Numbered from the stretch's first letter, positions 25,536 to 34,362 are shown. The stretch is DNA of 64,000 nt from DASXAI01 sp963728985 (GCA_963728985.1 CAVSME010000006.1:496001-560000); one strand, 5' to 3'. A program made the numbers and translations. The notes: generated by a model from the sequence alone, not told the origin.

Positions 25536-25560
25536 TCACCATCCCAACGAAGGAGAGTCG

Positions 25561-26529
25561 ATGAGCACGACGGAGAACACCGAGATCAGCGTCGGTGAGC
25601 TGCTGAAGGACGCGCCGAGGAACTGGGGCAAGTGGGGTGCGGACGACGAGGTCGGCAGCCTCAACTACCTGACGCCCGAGGTGATCGTGAAGGCCGCCGG
25701 CTCGATCAAGTCGGGCAAGGTCTTCACCCTGCAGGTGAAGATGGCCAACCCGGAAGGTGACCCGGTGTGGCCCGGTCGCACCGGCGCCGTGCGCACGATG
25801 GTCATCGACGACGGCCACTACATCGCCGGCAAGGGCCCGCACTTCCAGGGCGGCGCCCACTACGCCGACGACTACATGACGTGCTTCCTCCAGGGCTCCA
25901 CCCAGTACGACGCCCTCGGGCACGTCTGGTACGACGACCAGATCTGGAACGGCTACGACTCCAAGACCACGATCGGCGGCCTGGCCAAGGCCAGCGTGCT
26001 CCCCATCGCGGAGAAGGGCGTGGTCGGCAGGGGCATCCTCCTCGACATGGCCCGCTTCCGCGGCAAGGAGGTGCTCGACGTGGCCGAGACGTTCACCCAC
26101 GAGGACCTCATCGCCTGCGCCAAGAAGCAGGGTGTCGAGATCCAGAAGAACGACGTGCTCATCATCCGCACGGGCTGGATCGCCAAGTTCTACAAGGTGA
26201 GCCGCGAGGAGTTCTACGGCAACTTCGTGGAGCCGGGCCTCACCTACAGCCCCGAGCTGGTGCAGTGGTTCCACGACATGGAGATCCCGAACCTCGTGAC
26301 CGACACCATCGCCAACGAGGTCACCCAGGATCCGGTGTCGGGCGTGGTCCTGCCCCTCCACAACGCGCTGATGCGCAACCTGGGCGTGACCCTCACGGAG
26401 ATCGCCTGGCTCGATGATCTCGCCGACGACTGCGCCGCCGACGGGCAGTACACGTTCCTCTATGCCGCCGCGCCGCTGAAGGTCGTCAACGCCACCGGCG
26501 CGCCGGTGAACCCCATCGTCATCAAGTGA
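25561..26529 (+). CDS. Cyclase family protein (PF04199, kynurenine formamidase-like)
   Basis: 322 residues from ATG 25561 with GGAG upstream. Cyclase-family pattern NWGKWGADDEVGSLNYLTPE, HFQGGAHYADDY, LVIIRTGWI-like strand and PLHNALMRNLGVTLTEIAWLDDLADDC. The family metal-binding signature HxGTHxDxPxH appears here as QGSTQYDALGH, so two of its His are Gln; this variant recurs in an actinobacterial subgroup as far as I recall. It may hydrolyse or cyclise a ring or amide. Probably co-transcribed with its neighbours. Confidence 0.85.
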   Translation: MSTTENTEISVGELLKDAPRNWGKWGADDEVGSLNYLTPEVIVKAAGSIKSGKVFTLQVKMANPEGDPVWPGRTGAVRTMVIDDGHYIAGKGPHFQGGAHYADDYMTCFLQGSTQYDALGHVWYDDQIWNGYDSKTTIGGLAKASVLPIAEKGVVGRGILLDMARFRGKEVLDVAETFTHEDLIACAKKQGVEIQKNDVLIIRTGWIAKFYKVSREEFYGNFVEPGLTYSPELVQWFHDMEIPNLVTDTIANEVTQDPVSGVVLPLHNALMRNLGVTLTEIAWLDDLADDCAADGQYTFLYAAAPLKVVNATGAPVNPIVIK

Positions 26530-26587
26530 TCCAGTCCTGGGTGCTGGCGTGGGCGGCGCCGGCACCCAGCGGCGGAAGGGAGTACCT

Positions 26588-28258
26588 GTGAGCTACGAGG
26601 ACCGGCCCTGGTTGAAGCAGTACGACCCGGGCATGCCGAGCGACATCCAGCCCGAGTTCGACACCGCACTGGCGATGTTCCGCGACGCGGTGGCCCGCCG
26701 GCCCGACGGCGTCCTGCTCCAGTACTTCGACAGCGCGTTCACCATGGCGGAGGTCGACCGCGCCACCGACGCCCTCGCCGCTGCCCTCGTGGCCAACGGC
26801 TTCGAGTCCGGCGATCGCCTGGCCGTCTACCTGCAGAACGTCCCGCAGTTCGTGGTGGCCATGGTGGCCACGTGGAAGGCGGGCGGGATCATGGTGTCGA
26901 TCAACCCGATGAACAAGGCGCGCGAGCTGGACTACCTGCTCGCCGATTCGGGAGCCCGCGTCCTCGTGTGCCTGGAGTCGTTGTACGAGGAGACGGCCAA
27001 GGGCGTCATCGCGTCGGGTACGACCAAGGTGCAGACAGTCATCACCACGAGCGAGCTCGACTTCCTCGGCGACGACGTGCCGGCGGTGCTGCGCGGCTCG
27101 AAGCGGGCCCGGCCAGCGGACACGCTCGACTTCGCCGAGCTGATCCACGCCAACGACGGGGCCACCCCGCCGGAGCGGCCGCTGACCTCCGACGACGTCG
27201 CCTTCCTCACCTACACGTCGGGCACCACCGGCCCGGCCAAGGGCGCCACCAACACCCACGGCAACGTGGTGTTCAACTCGCAGGCGTACCGGGACTGGAT
27301 GTCGCTCACCCCAGACGACGTGGTGCTGGCGGTCGCGCCGCTGTTCCACATCACCGGCCTCATCGCCGGATTGACCGTCGCGCTGCTCGTACCGATGCCG
27401 ATCGTGCTGGGCTACCGGTTCGACCCGGCGACGGTGCTCGACCTCATCGAACGGCACCGGCCGACGTTCACGGTCGGCGCCATCACCGTCTTCATCGCCC
27501 TCATGAACGACCCGACCCGCGAGGGCCGCGACCTCTCGTCACTCACGAAGGTGTACAGCGGTGGCGCCCCCATCGCCCCGTCGGTCGTGGAGCGGTTCCA
27601 GTCCGAGGTCGGCCCGTACATCCACAACATCTACGGGCTCACCGAGACGACGTCGCCGTCGCACGGTGTGCCCATGACCAGGATCGCGCCGGTCGATCCC
27701 ACGTCCGGCGCCCTGTCGGTGGGCGTGCCCATCTTCAACACCGTCGTGCGGGTGGTGGACGAGGACGGCAAGGACGTGCCCGTCGGCGAGATCGGCGAGT
27801 TCGTCACGTCCGGTCCGCAGGTCGTGCGGGGCTACTGGGAGAAGCCCGAGGAGACGGCCCACGCCATCCCGGGCGGCCACCTCCACACCGGTGACGTCGG
27901 CTTCATGGACGAGGACGGTTGGTACTACGTCGTCGACCGCAAGAAGGACATGATCAACGCCGCTGGCTACAAGGTCTGGCCGCGTGAGGTGGAGGACGTG
28001 CTGTACATGCACAGCGCGGTGCGGGAAGCGGCCGTCATCGGCATCCCCGACGAGTACCGGGGCGAGACGGTCAAGGCGTTCGTCAGCCTCCGCCCGGGCG
28101 AGGACGTCTCCGAGCAGGAGCTGATCGCGTTCTGCAAGGAGCGGATGGCCGCCTACAAGTACCCGCGGTTCGTCGAGCTGGTCGACGAGCTGCCCAAGAC
28201 GGTCACGGGCAAGATCCTGCGCCGCGAGCTCCGCGTCAGCGAGGCCGAGAAGAAGTAG
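26588..28258 (+). CDS. Long-chain acyl-CoA ligase-like AMP-forming enzyme
   Basis: 556 residues from GTG 26588. Motifs: FLTYTSGTTGPAKGATNTHGN, NIYGLTETTSPSHGVP, LHTGDVGFMDEDGWYYVVDRKKDMI, and the adenylation Lys in LPKTVTGKILRREL. Full-length member of the fatty-acid/aromatic acyl-CoA ligases. Chain-length preference cannot be read. Convergent with the epoxide hydrolase, two bases apart. Confidence 0.93.
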   Translation: MSYEDRPWLKQYDPGMPSDIQPEFDTALAMFRDAVARRPDGVLLQYFDSAFTMAEVDRATDALAAALVANGFESGDRLAVYLQNVPQFVVAMVATWKAGGIMVSINPMNKARELDYLLADSGARVLVCLESLYEETAKGVIASGTTKVQTVITTSELDFLGDDVPAVLRGSKRARPADTLDFAELIHANDGATPPERPLTSDDVAFLTYTSGTTGPAKGATNTHGNVVFNSQAYRDWMSLTPDDVVLAVAPLFHITGLIAGLTVALLVPMPIVLGYRFDPATVLDLIERHRPTFTVGAITVFIALMNDPTREGRDLSSLTKVYSGGAPIAPSVVERFQSEVGPYIHNIYGLTETTSPSHGVPMTRIAPVDPTSGALSVGVPIFNTVVRVVDEDGKDVPVGEIGEFVTSGPQVVRGYWEKPEETAHAIPGGHLHTGDVGFMDEDGWYYVVDRKKDMINAAGYKVWPREVEDVLYMHSAVREAAVIGIPDEYRGETVKAFVSLRPGEDVSEQELIAFCKERMAAYKYPRFVELVDELPKTVTGKILRRELRVSEAEKK

Positions 28259-28260
28259 GG

Positions 28261-29409
28261 CTACCGCAGTCCGCGGAAGGCGGCCCGGATCTCGTCGACG
28301 AAGAGGTCCGGCACCTCGAAGGCGGCGAAGTGGCCGCCGCGATCCAGTTCGTTCCAGTAGCGGATGTCGGTGTAGACGTTCTCGGCCCACTGGCGGGGCG
28401 CGACGATGATCTCGCGCGGGAACTGGGATACGGCGGTGGGGATGGAAACCGTGACGCCGCCGAACGCGTTGAAGCTCTCCCAGTAGAGCCGGGCCGACGA
28501 CGCGCCGGTGCCGTTCAGCCAATAGAACATGACGTTGTCGAGCAGCTCGTCGCGATTCACGGCGTCCTCGGGGTGGCCGTTGTTGTCGGTCCAGGCCCAG
28601 AACTTCTCGAGGATCCACGCCGCCTGCCCCGACGGCGAGTCGACGAGGCCGTAACCCAGGGTCTGCGGGCGGGTGCTCTGCTGCTTCGAATAGCCCGAGT
28701 CGTGGTCCTGGTAGTACTGGAACTTGGCGATCGCGTTCTTCTCCGGCTCGGAGTCACCGGGCCCCTTCGGCCCGGGGCCGGCGACCGGCATGTTGACGTG
28801 GATGCCGATGCAGTGCCCGAGGTTCTGGGCGCCGATCCTCGTCGTCACCGAGGCTCCCCAGTCACCGCCCTGGGCGACGTAGCGCTCGTAGCCGAGGGCC
28901 ACCATCAGCTCGTCCCACGCCGTGGCGATGCGATCGGTGCCCCAACCGCTGCGGGCCGGCTTGTCACTGAAGCCGTAGCCCGGCAGCGACGGCGCCACGA
29001 CGTGGAAGGCATCGGCGGGATCGCCGCCGTGGGCGGCAGGATCGGTCAGCGGGCCGATCACCTTCATGAACTCGACGGTCGAGCCGGGCCAGCCGTGGGT
29101 GATCACCAGCGGCAGCGCACTCGCCTCGGGCGAGCGGGCGTGGATGAAGTGGAACCCGAGCGTCTCGTCGCTGCCGCCGCTCAGGGAGGTTCGGAACTGC
29201 GGGAACTGGTTGAGGTGCGCCTCCCGGGCCCGCCAGTCGTACGAGGTGCGCCAGTACTCGCACACCTCTTGCACGTACGCGAGCGGGATGCCTTGCGACC
29301 AGTCGTCGACGACCTCGCGCTCGGGCCAGCGAGTGCGAGCCAGTCGGTCCTGGAGGTCGGCGAGGTCGGCGTCGCCGACGGCGATCTGGAAGGGCGTGAT
29401 GGCGGCCAC
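28261..29409 (-). CDS. Epoxide hydrolase (EHN-type alpha/beta hydrolase)
   Basis: 382 residues from GTG 29409. The N-terminal EHN lid (residues ~5-110, with LARTRWPEREVVDDWSQGIP) precedes the hydrolase core: oxyanion HGWPGS, nucleophile Asp183 in QGGDWGAS, lid Tyr residues, and the His in GGHFAAFE. Adds water to epoxides via an ester intermediate; size and layout match microsomal-type enzymes. Its start has a TACGGT box 6 nt upstream that borders an inverted repeat. Confidence 0.93.
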   Translation of the reverse strand: MAAITPFQIAVGDADLADLQDRLARTRWPEREVVDDWSQGIPLAYVQEVCEYWRTSYDWRAREAHLNQFPQFRTSLSGGSDETLGFHFIHARSPEASALPLVITHGWPGSTVEFMKVIGPLTDPAAHGGDPADAFHVVAPSLPGYGFSDKPARSGWGTDRIATAWDELMVALGYERYVAQGGDWGASVTTRIGAQNLGHCIGIHVNMPVAGPGPKGPGDSEPEKNAIAKFQYYQDHDSGYSKQQSTRPQTLGYGLVDSPSGQAAWILEKFWAWTDNNGHPEDAVNRDELLDNVMFYWLNGTGASSARLYWESFNAFGGVTVSIPTAVSQFPREIIVAPRQWAENVYTDIRYWNELDRGGHFAAFEVPDLFVDEIRAAFRGLR

Positions 29410-29415
29410 GGCGTG

Positions 29416-29444
29416 ACCGTAGCTCGGTTCGGACCGACCGAGCT
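29416..29444 (-). promoter_or_regulatory. -10 box and operator-like palindrome of epoxide hydrolase
   Basis: TACGGT on the minus strand (29416-29421) lies 6 nt before GTG 29409. A perfect inverted repeat, AGCTCGGT (29421-29428) and ACCGAGCT (29437-29444), abuts it on the upstream side. A protein bound there would block the promoter. Confidence 0.45.
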
Positions 29445-29481
29445 GATGCGCGCCGCGTCCCGTAGAGGGCGCGCGATCGCG

Positions 29482-29691
29482 TCAGCTGCTCACGATGTTG
29501 GCGAGCTCCAGGGCGGCGGTGGGTTCGAGGCCGGTGCGGCCGGCCAGCCAGCAGGCGATCGGTGCCGCCGTACGCTCCGAGCCGTGCGCGGCCACGCCCG
29601 CCAGGGTCAGCAATTGCTCGACGGTGGCGTCGTCGGGCGCCTCCGTGCCGATGGCAGCGGCAAACGCGTCGATCCACTCGCGTGCCGTCAT
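29482..29691 (-). CDS. DUF6457 family small protein
   Basis: 69 residues from ATG 29691, overlapping the upstream gene stop by ATGA. The whole protein is one domain: REWIDAFAAAIG, VEQLLTLAGVAAHGSERTAAPIACWLAGRTG. This matches the DUF6457 pattern as I recall it, which occurs beside or fused to molybdenum-cofactor (MobA-like) genes. That fits its coupling to a molybdopterin oxidoreductase remnant. Confidence 0.75.
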   Translation of the reverse strand: MTAREWIDAFAAAIGTEAPDDATVEQLLTLAGVAAHGSERTAAPIACWLAGRTGLEPTAALELANIVSS

Positions 29692-30245
29692 CGCCGCGCC
29701 TCGACCCGAGCCGGGACGCTCTTGTGCCACGGCGTGCCCGCCCACGGATCCCGGTCGTCGCTGGCGGTCAGCTCGTTGGGCGCGACACCCGTGACGACGC
29801 GGCTCTCGCCCTCCGGATGATCGAGCCCGAGGCCGTCGGGCAACGACAGCTGGTTGTTGACCCAGAACTCGCCGGTCTTCTCCTGGGCCAAGGCGTTGGA
29901 CCGGTACTTGGCGCCGAATGCCCGGAGCATGGCGGCGCTGTAGCTGCCGCCGAGGTGGTTCCCTTGGCCGCCGCCGCCGTAGTAGAGGATCGTCTCGCCG
30001 CCGTGCTCGGCGCCGACGGCCTTCAGCCGCTCGGCCACCTCAGCGATGGCGGTATCCCAGTCGAGCTCCTCGTAGTCGAGGCGCAGCGCCTTCTCGCACG
30101 TGTAGCCCTGCGATCCGGGGTGGGCCTTCTCGCCGCGGATGCGCTCGAAGCGGCGTCCGTCGTCACCGCCGAGGCGAACCTCGATCCCGCAGTTGCACTC
30201 GCCGAGGATGCAGGCCGTCGGGTGCCAGCCGATCGGGTCGGTCAT
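29688..30245 (-). pseudogene. Molybdopterin oxidoreductase remnant with large internal deletion
   Basis: 185 residues from ATG 30245 behind AGGAGG, open and in frame. Residues 1-~130 look like the N-terminus of a large molybdopterin oxidoreductase: the [4Fe-4S] Cys set (ACILGECNCGIEV, GYTCEKALRLD) and LAQEKTGEFWVNNQ. The last ~55 residues (SLPDGLGLDHPEG, GVAPNELT, DRDPWAGTPWHKSVPARVE) resemble the extreme C-terminus of the same family. The ~500 residues between, which bind the cofactor, are missing. An in-frame deletion remnant is the best reading; activity is very unlikely. Confidence 0.75.
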
Positions 30246-30302
30246 CGGGCCTCCTGGGTTCCTTGAAGAAACGGACTCTACCCGCAACCGGATGGTCGAT
30301 CG

Positions 30303-32063
30303 CTACCAGCTGCCGCCGCCGCCTCCGCCGCCACCCCCGCCGACGGACCCACCGAAGCCGCCACCGCCGCCACCGCTGCTCGACGGGGCGGTGCTGCTCG
30401 AGCTGGTGGAGGCCAGGAGCACCGGGTAGAGGTACGCGTAGCCGAGGGCCGACTGGTCGGGGAGGTTGCCGGCCGACGCCATCGCCCGGGTCCAGCGGTC
30501 GACCTCGCCCACGGCGACGGCCCACGCCGTGTACTCCCGCAGCACGCCACGAGCAGCGGCCTGCTCGGCGTGGTAGCCCTCCGATTGCGCGAGGAAGCGG
30601 CGGAACGACTCCGTGCGCAGCCACAGCCCGCTGCCGAGGGGCGTGCGCACCTTCAGCTCCCAGGCCCGGATCGCACCGGCCCAGCCGATGCCGGCGAGAA
30701 CCGCCCCGATGGCCACGCCGACGAGCCAGCCGGCGCCGTGCTGCGCCGCCAGCACCGCCGACAGCACCGTCGCGGCAGCGCCGACGATCCCGGTGAGGAT
30801 GCCGAGCACCCGCACCATCGTGCGCCGCCGGTCGCCGGCGGGATCCCACAGGCCGCTCGTGTCCATCCAGTGCTGCAGCCCGGTGCCCACCTGCCGCCAA
30901 CCGGCGGCGAAGTCCTTGTCGTACTTGCCGAGCAGGAGCTCCTGCTGGCCATCGAACATCGTGTCGAGGACGGGTGACGCTTCGGGATCGCCGAAGCCGA
31001 GGCGGCGCAGGCGCACCCGCTTGCCGTCCTCCTGGTCGATGCTGATGGCGCCGTCGATGGCCTCGGTCACCAGCCACGCCACCTTGTGCCGTTGCTCCAC
31101 CGACTCGGCCAGCAGGACGCCGCCCTGCGCCGGGCTGAGGGCCTCGGGCGGCGCGAACTCGATCGTGGCCATCGCGTCGAGCTCGTCGCTGTCCACCCGG
31201 CGCTCGCTGGTCGAGTCCGTGGCCCAGGCGGCATCCGTGGCGCCGCCGGCGCCGACCCGCTCACGCCCCCACCGGCGCACGATGCGGGACGCCGGGAGGG
31301 CGCCCAGCAGCCCGCCGAAGAGGGCGAGGAGCGCCGGTGGCACGAGCCCGATGCCGTCACCCGGCGGGATGGGGCCGGTCGGCGGGCTGAGGACGGGCGC
31401 GGCGGCCAGCGCCGCTCCCGGGGTGGCCGCGATGGTGACGCCCTCCTCGGCGCCCAGCTCGCCGATCTGGGCCACCAGGTGGCCGGGTTCGGGCTGGGTG
31501 ATCGTGCACGGCGTGCCGGACCCGTTCGGGCCCTGGGAGCACCGCACGTCGGTGAGCTCGAACGGCGCCACGGCCTCGACCGTCGCCTTCGACATCGGCA
31601 CCGGCCAGTACGCCCCGATGGCGTTCCAGCCGAGGCGGCCGTTCTCCGAGAGGACATCGGCGCCGAGGTCGTAGGTGATCACGTAGCGATGGCGGCCCGA
31701 CACCGTCTGGTCGGCATCGCCGATGCGCAGACGGGTGGCCGGGTAGGCGGCAGCGTCGAACGGGGCCGCCGCGATGAGGAGCTCGTCGGGCGCGTCGGGC
31801 GAGGTCACCTTGATGTTGGCCGCCGGGTCGAGGTCCTTCACGTCGCGGAAGATGCCGTGCTTGTCGGTGGCGCTGCCGAAGTCCCAGTCGATGACCTCGG
31901 TGATGGCGGCCGAGCCGTCCTGATGGAACGAGGCGCCGGCCCACATCTCCTGGATGTGCTCGGGGTTGCCCACGAACGCGCCGATGGCGGCGCCGACGCC
32001 CAGGAGGACGCCCCCGCCGCACAGCAACGCCACATCCAGCCGCCGTCGTGATCGAGTCCGCAC
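30303..32063 (-). CDS. DUF2207 domain-containing membrane protein
   Basis: 586 residues from GTG 32063. N-terminal membrane segment, then an extracellular DUF2207 domain (ITEVIDWDFGSATDKHGIFRDV, YVITYDLGADVL), a second membrane segment near residue 245, a cytosolic region, paired hydrophobic segments near residue 430 and a low-complexity Ser/Gly-rich tail ending GGSW, all typical of the family. Function unknown; these are thought to act at the envelope. TAGCCT lies 7 nt before the start. Confidence 0.9.
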   Translation of the reverse strand: MRTRSRRRLDVALLCGGGVLLGVGAAIGAFVGNPEHIQEMWAGASFHQDGSAAITEVIDWDFGSATDKHGIFRDVKDLDPAANIKVTSPDAPDELLIAAAPFDAAAYPATRLRIGDADQTVSGRHRYVITYDLGADVLSENGRLGWNAIGAYWPVPMSKATVEAVAPFELTDVRCSQGPNGSGTPCTITQPEPGHLVAQIGELGAEEGVTIAATPGAALAAAPVLSPPTGPIPPGDGIGLVPPALLALFGGLLGALPASRIVRRWGRERVGAGGATDAAWATDSTSERRVDSDELDAMATIEFAPPEALSPAQGGVLLAESVEQRHKVAWLVTEAIDGAISIDQEDGKRVRLRRLGFGDPEASPVLDTMFDGQQELLLGKYDKDFAAGWRQVGTGLQHWMDTSGLWDPAGDRRRTMVRVLGILTGIVGAAATVLSAVLAAQHGAGWLVGVAIGAVLAGIGWAGAIRAWELKVRTPLGSGLWLRTESFRRFLAQSEGYHAEQAAARGVLREYTAWAVAVGEVDRWTRAMASAGNLPDQSALGYAYLYPVLLASTSSSSTAPSSSGGGGGGFGGSVGGGGGGGGGGSW

Positions 32064-32070
32064 GGCGGTG

Positions 32071-32076
32071 AGGCTA
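32071..32076 (-). promoter_or_regulatory. Leaderless-type -10 box of DUF2207 gene
   Basis: TAGCCT on the minus strand, 7 nt before GTG 32063. Confidence 0.45.
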
Positions 32077-32099
32077 CGGGCTTGGAGCCGGCTTGGAGG

Positions 32100-32145
32100 C
32101 CCTTGACGACATGGCGCTTGGCCACCGTCCAGTCGCCGTCAAGGG
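32100..32145. promoter_or_regulatory. Inverted repeat between DUF2207 and MBL-fold genes
   Basis: Perfect arms CCCTTGACG (32100-32108) and CGTCAAGGG (32137-32145), 28 bp apart, in the divergent region. Could be a leader hairpin of the MBL gene or an operator. Confidence 0.4.
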
Positions 32146-32194
32146 GGCCATGGGACAACTGGGTCGTCCGATGAACAACCCAGGAGGCACCGCC

Positions 32195-33016
32195 ATGGAC
32201 ATCCCCGCCCGCATGCTCGAGCCCGCCAAGATCGCGCCGGACACGTTCGTGATCCGCCAGCTCTTCGGCGAGGGACTGAACCCCGTCGCCATGCACGTCA
32301 ACTCGATGGTGATCACCGGCGCCGAGCCCGTGATCGTCGACTGCGGGCCGGCCGTCACCCGCCAGGCGTGGCTCGACACCGTCTTCGGCATCGTCGACCC
32401 CGGCGATGTGCGGTGGATCTTCCTGTCCCATGACGACATCGACCACACCGGAAACCTGCCCCAGGTCCTCGACCTCTGCCCGCAGGCCACCCTGGTCACC
32501 AACTGGTTCTCCATGGAGCGCATGGCGTCGGAGTACCTGCTGCCCCTGCACCGGATGCAGTGGGTCAACGACGGTGAGCGCTTCCACGCCGGCGACCGGG
32601 AGTTCGTCGCCCTCATGCCGCCCACGTTCGACAGCCCGACCACCCGTGGGCTCTTCGACACCTCGACCGGCGTCTACTGGGCCGCCGACAGCTTCGCCTG
32701 CCCCGTCACCCACGAGGTCGCCGACGTCGACGAGCTCGACCCCAACTTCTACCGAGAGGCCTTCGTCATGACCCAGACCATGCTGAGCCCGTGGCTGCGC
32801 TGGCTCGACTCGGCTCGCTACAGCGACCACGTGGACCGGGTGCGCAGCCTCGGCGCCCGCCACATCGCCAGTGCCCACAGCGCCACCCTCCACGGCCGCC
32901 AGGTCGGGCGGGCGCTCGATCTGTGCGACACCCTGCCCGACGCCCCGCCCGCGGCGTGGCCCGCCCAGTCCGACCTGGACGCCATCCTCACCAGCCTCGG
33001 CATGGTGCCGGCTTGA
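32195..33016 (+). CDS. MBL-fold metallo-hydrolase, flavodiiron-type ligand set
   Basis: 273 residues from ATG 32195, with AGGAGG upstream. Metallo-beta-lactamase fold: VNSMVITGAEPVIVDCGP, then FLSHDDIDHTGN, where the usual HxHxDH is HxDxDH, close to the HxExDH of flavodiiron oxidases (ODP), and a downstream GVYWAADSF strand supplies a metal-bridging Asp. There is no flavodoxin domain, so it would be a stand-alone ODP-like domain. Substrate unknown; oxygen or NO reduction would need a partner. Confidence 0.85.
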   Translation: MDIPARMLEPAKIAPDTFVIRQLFGEGLNPVAMHVNSMVITGAEPVIVDCGPAVTRQAWLDTVFGIVDPGDVRWIFLSHDDIDHTGNLPQVLDLCPQATLVTNWFSMERMASEYLLPLHRMQWVNDGERFHAGDREFVALMPPTFDSPTTRGLFDTSTGVYWAADSFACPVTHEVADVDELDPNFYREAFVMTQTMLSPWLRWLDSARYSDHVDRVRSLGARHIASAHSATLHGRQVGRALDLCDTLPDAPPAAWPAQSDLDAILTSLGMVPA

Positions 33017-33020
33017 TCCG

Positions 33021-34031
33021 TCAGCGTGGCTTCTTGGCCCGGCTCGGCGCGACGCGCGGTGGCTCCCCCTCCATCTTGGGGTACACGGGGGGCCACGGCG
33101 CGTCGGCCAGGCCGTTGGCCTGGTCACGGGCCACCAGTTCGAGCAGCGGCTCGAGCGAGTCGGGCTCGTCGTCGATCGTGGCCCACGGATCGCCCAGCTG
33201 GCGTAGCCGCTCGGGCACCACGGCGATGGTGAGGTCGTCGGGCCGGATGGCATCGACCTCGTCCCACCGGATGGGGCACGACACCGGCGCCATGCTGCGA
33301 GCCCGGACCGACCACGGTGCGAACACCGTCTTGTGCGGCGCGTTCTGGTTGAAGTCGACGAAGATGCGGGCCCCCCGCTCCTCCTTCCACCAGGCCGCCG
33401 TGATCAGCGAGGAGTGCCGCCGCTCCAGCTCCCGGGCCACGGCCACCGCCGCCGCCCGCACGGCGAAGCTGTCCCACTGCGGCTGAAGGCGCACGTAGAC
33501 GTGCAAGCCGCGTGAGCCCGTCGTCTTGATGTAACCGCGCAGACCGAGCTCGGCGAGGAGGGCCCGCACGCAGCCGGCCGCTTCCTGGGCCATGGCGAAC
33601 GTGGTGCCCGGCCCGGGGTCGAGGTCGATGCGCAGCTCGTCGGGGTGGTCGAGGTCGCTGGTCCGCACGGGCCACGAATGGAACCCGAGGCACCCGAGGT
33701 TCACCGCCCACAGGAAGTGGGCGAGATCGGCGATCACCAGGGCCCGTGAGGTCGTGCCGTTCGGCGTGCTGACGATGGTGGTCGTGAGCCAGTCCGGGAC
33801 GTTGTCGCCGACTCGCTTCTGGAAGAACGACGTCCCGCCGGCGCCGTTGGGGAAGCGCTGCATGAGGACCGGCCGGTCGCGCATGGCTTGCATCAGCGGC
33901 GCTTCGACGGCGATGTAGTAGTTGACGAGGTCGAGCTTGGTGTCACCCCGGTCGGCGAAGAAGACCTTGTCCGGGCTGGTGATCTGGACATCGCGGCCGG
34001 CGGCCGACACGACCACCGACGGCGTCGCCAT
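33021..34031 (-). CDS. LigD-type DNA polymerase/primase domain protein
   Basis: 336 residues from ATG 34031. Polymerase domain of bacterial NHEJ ligase LigD: SPDKVFFADRG, MQRFPNGAGGTSFFQKRV, the catalytic Asp pair in LRIDLDPGPG, IKTTGSRGLHVYV and the third Asp region IFVDFNQNAPHKTVFAPWSVRA. It extends DNA or adds ribonucleotides at breaks. No ligase or nuclease domain is fused and no ku or ligase gene is in the window, so it is a stand-alone module. TACGAT lies 6 nt before the start. Confidence 0.94.
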   Translation of the reverse strand: MATPSVVVSAAGRDVQITSPDKVFFADRGDTKLDLVNYYIAVEAPLMQAMRDRPVLMQRFPNGAGGTSFFQKRVGDNVPDWLTTTIVSTPNGTTSRALVIADLAHFLWAVNLGCLGFHSWPVRTSDLDHPDELRIDLDPGPGTTFAMAQEAAGCVRALLAELGLRGYIKTTGSRGLHVYVRLQPQWDSFAVRAAAVAVARELERRHSSLITAAWWKEERGARIFVDFNQNAPHKTVFAPWSVRARSMAPVSCPIRWDEVDAIRPDDLTIAVVPERLRQLGDPWATIDDEPDSLEPLLELVARDQANGLADAPWPPVYPKMEGEPPRVAPSRAKKPR

Positions 34032-34037
34032 GGGGCA

Positions 34038-34043
34038 ATCGTA
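34038..34043 (-). promoter_or_regulatory. Leaderless-type -10 box of LigD-polymerase gene
   Basis: TACGAT on the minus strand, 6 nt before ATG 34031. Confidence 0.45.
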
Positions 34044-34065
34044 GATCGGGTGCCCGCCGGGATGG

Positions 34066-34356
34066 TTGCCAGCCGGGGGGCTCCGGGCTCGGGGGTTTCG
34101 TTCCCTTCCACGTAATGTCGAGGGCGCCGGCCACCGCATCTACCACGAGCCGGGCTCCCGTCCGGGGCGAGTGCTGGCCGACGCCCTGGCCGTTGAGGTC
34201 GGCAAGGGCCGGCTGCGCAGGTGCCGACGGGGCTGGTACGCACCGGGCACCATCCCGCCGACGGCGCGGTGGCGCATCCTCCATTGGGCGGAGCTCTGCG
34301 GCCCCGGCCTCGCCTGGTGCGACGACTTCACCGACCGGTGGCGCCGGTCGCGATGA
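34066..34356 (+). CDS. Small hypothetical protein
   Basis: 96 codons open from TTG 34066; the true start may lie further in. From about residue 22 the third codon positions are almost all G or C, as in the neighbouring genes, which supports coding. Basic and Trp-rich (GKGRLRRCRRGWYAPGTIPP, RWRILHWAELCG). The N-terminal part resembles the winged-helix start of AbiEi/DUF559-type proteins (a 'GRLRRxRRGxY' pattern), but there is no room for a catalytic domain. Could be a fragment of a larger gene. Confidence 0.45.
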   Translation: MPAGGLRARGFRSLPRNVEGAGHRIYHEPGSRPGRVLADALAVEVGKGRLRRCRRGWYAPGTIPPTARWRILHWAELCGPGLAWCDDFTDRWRRSR

Positions 34357-34362
34357 GATGGG

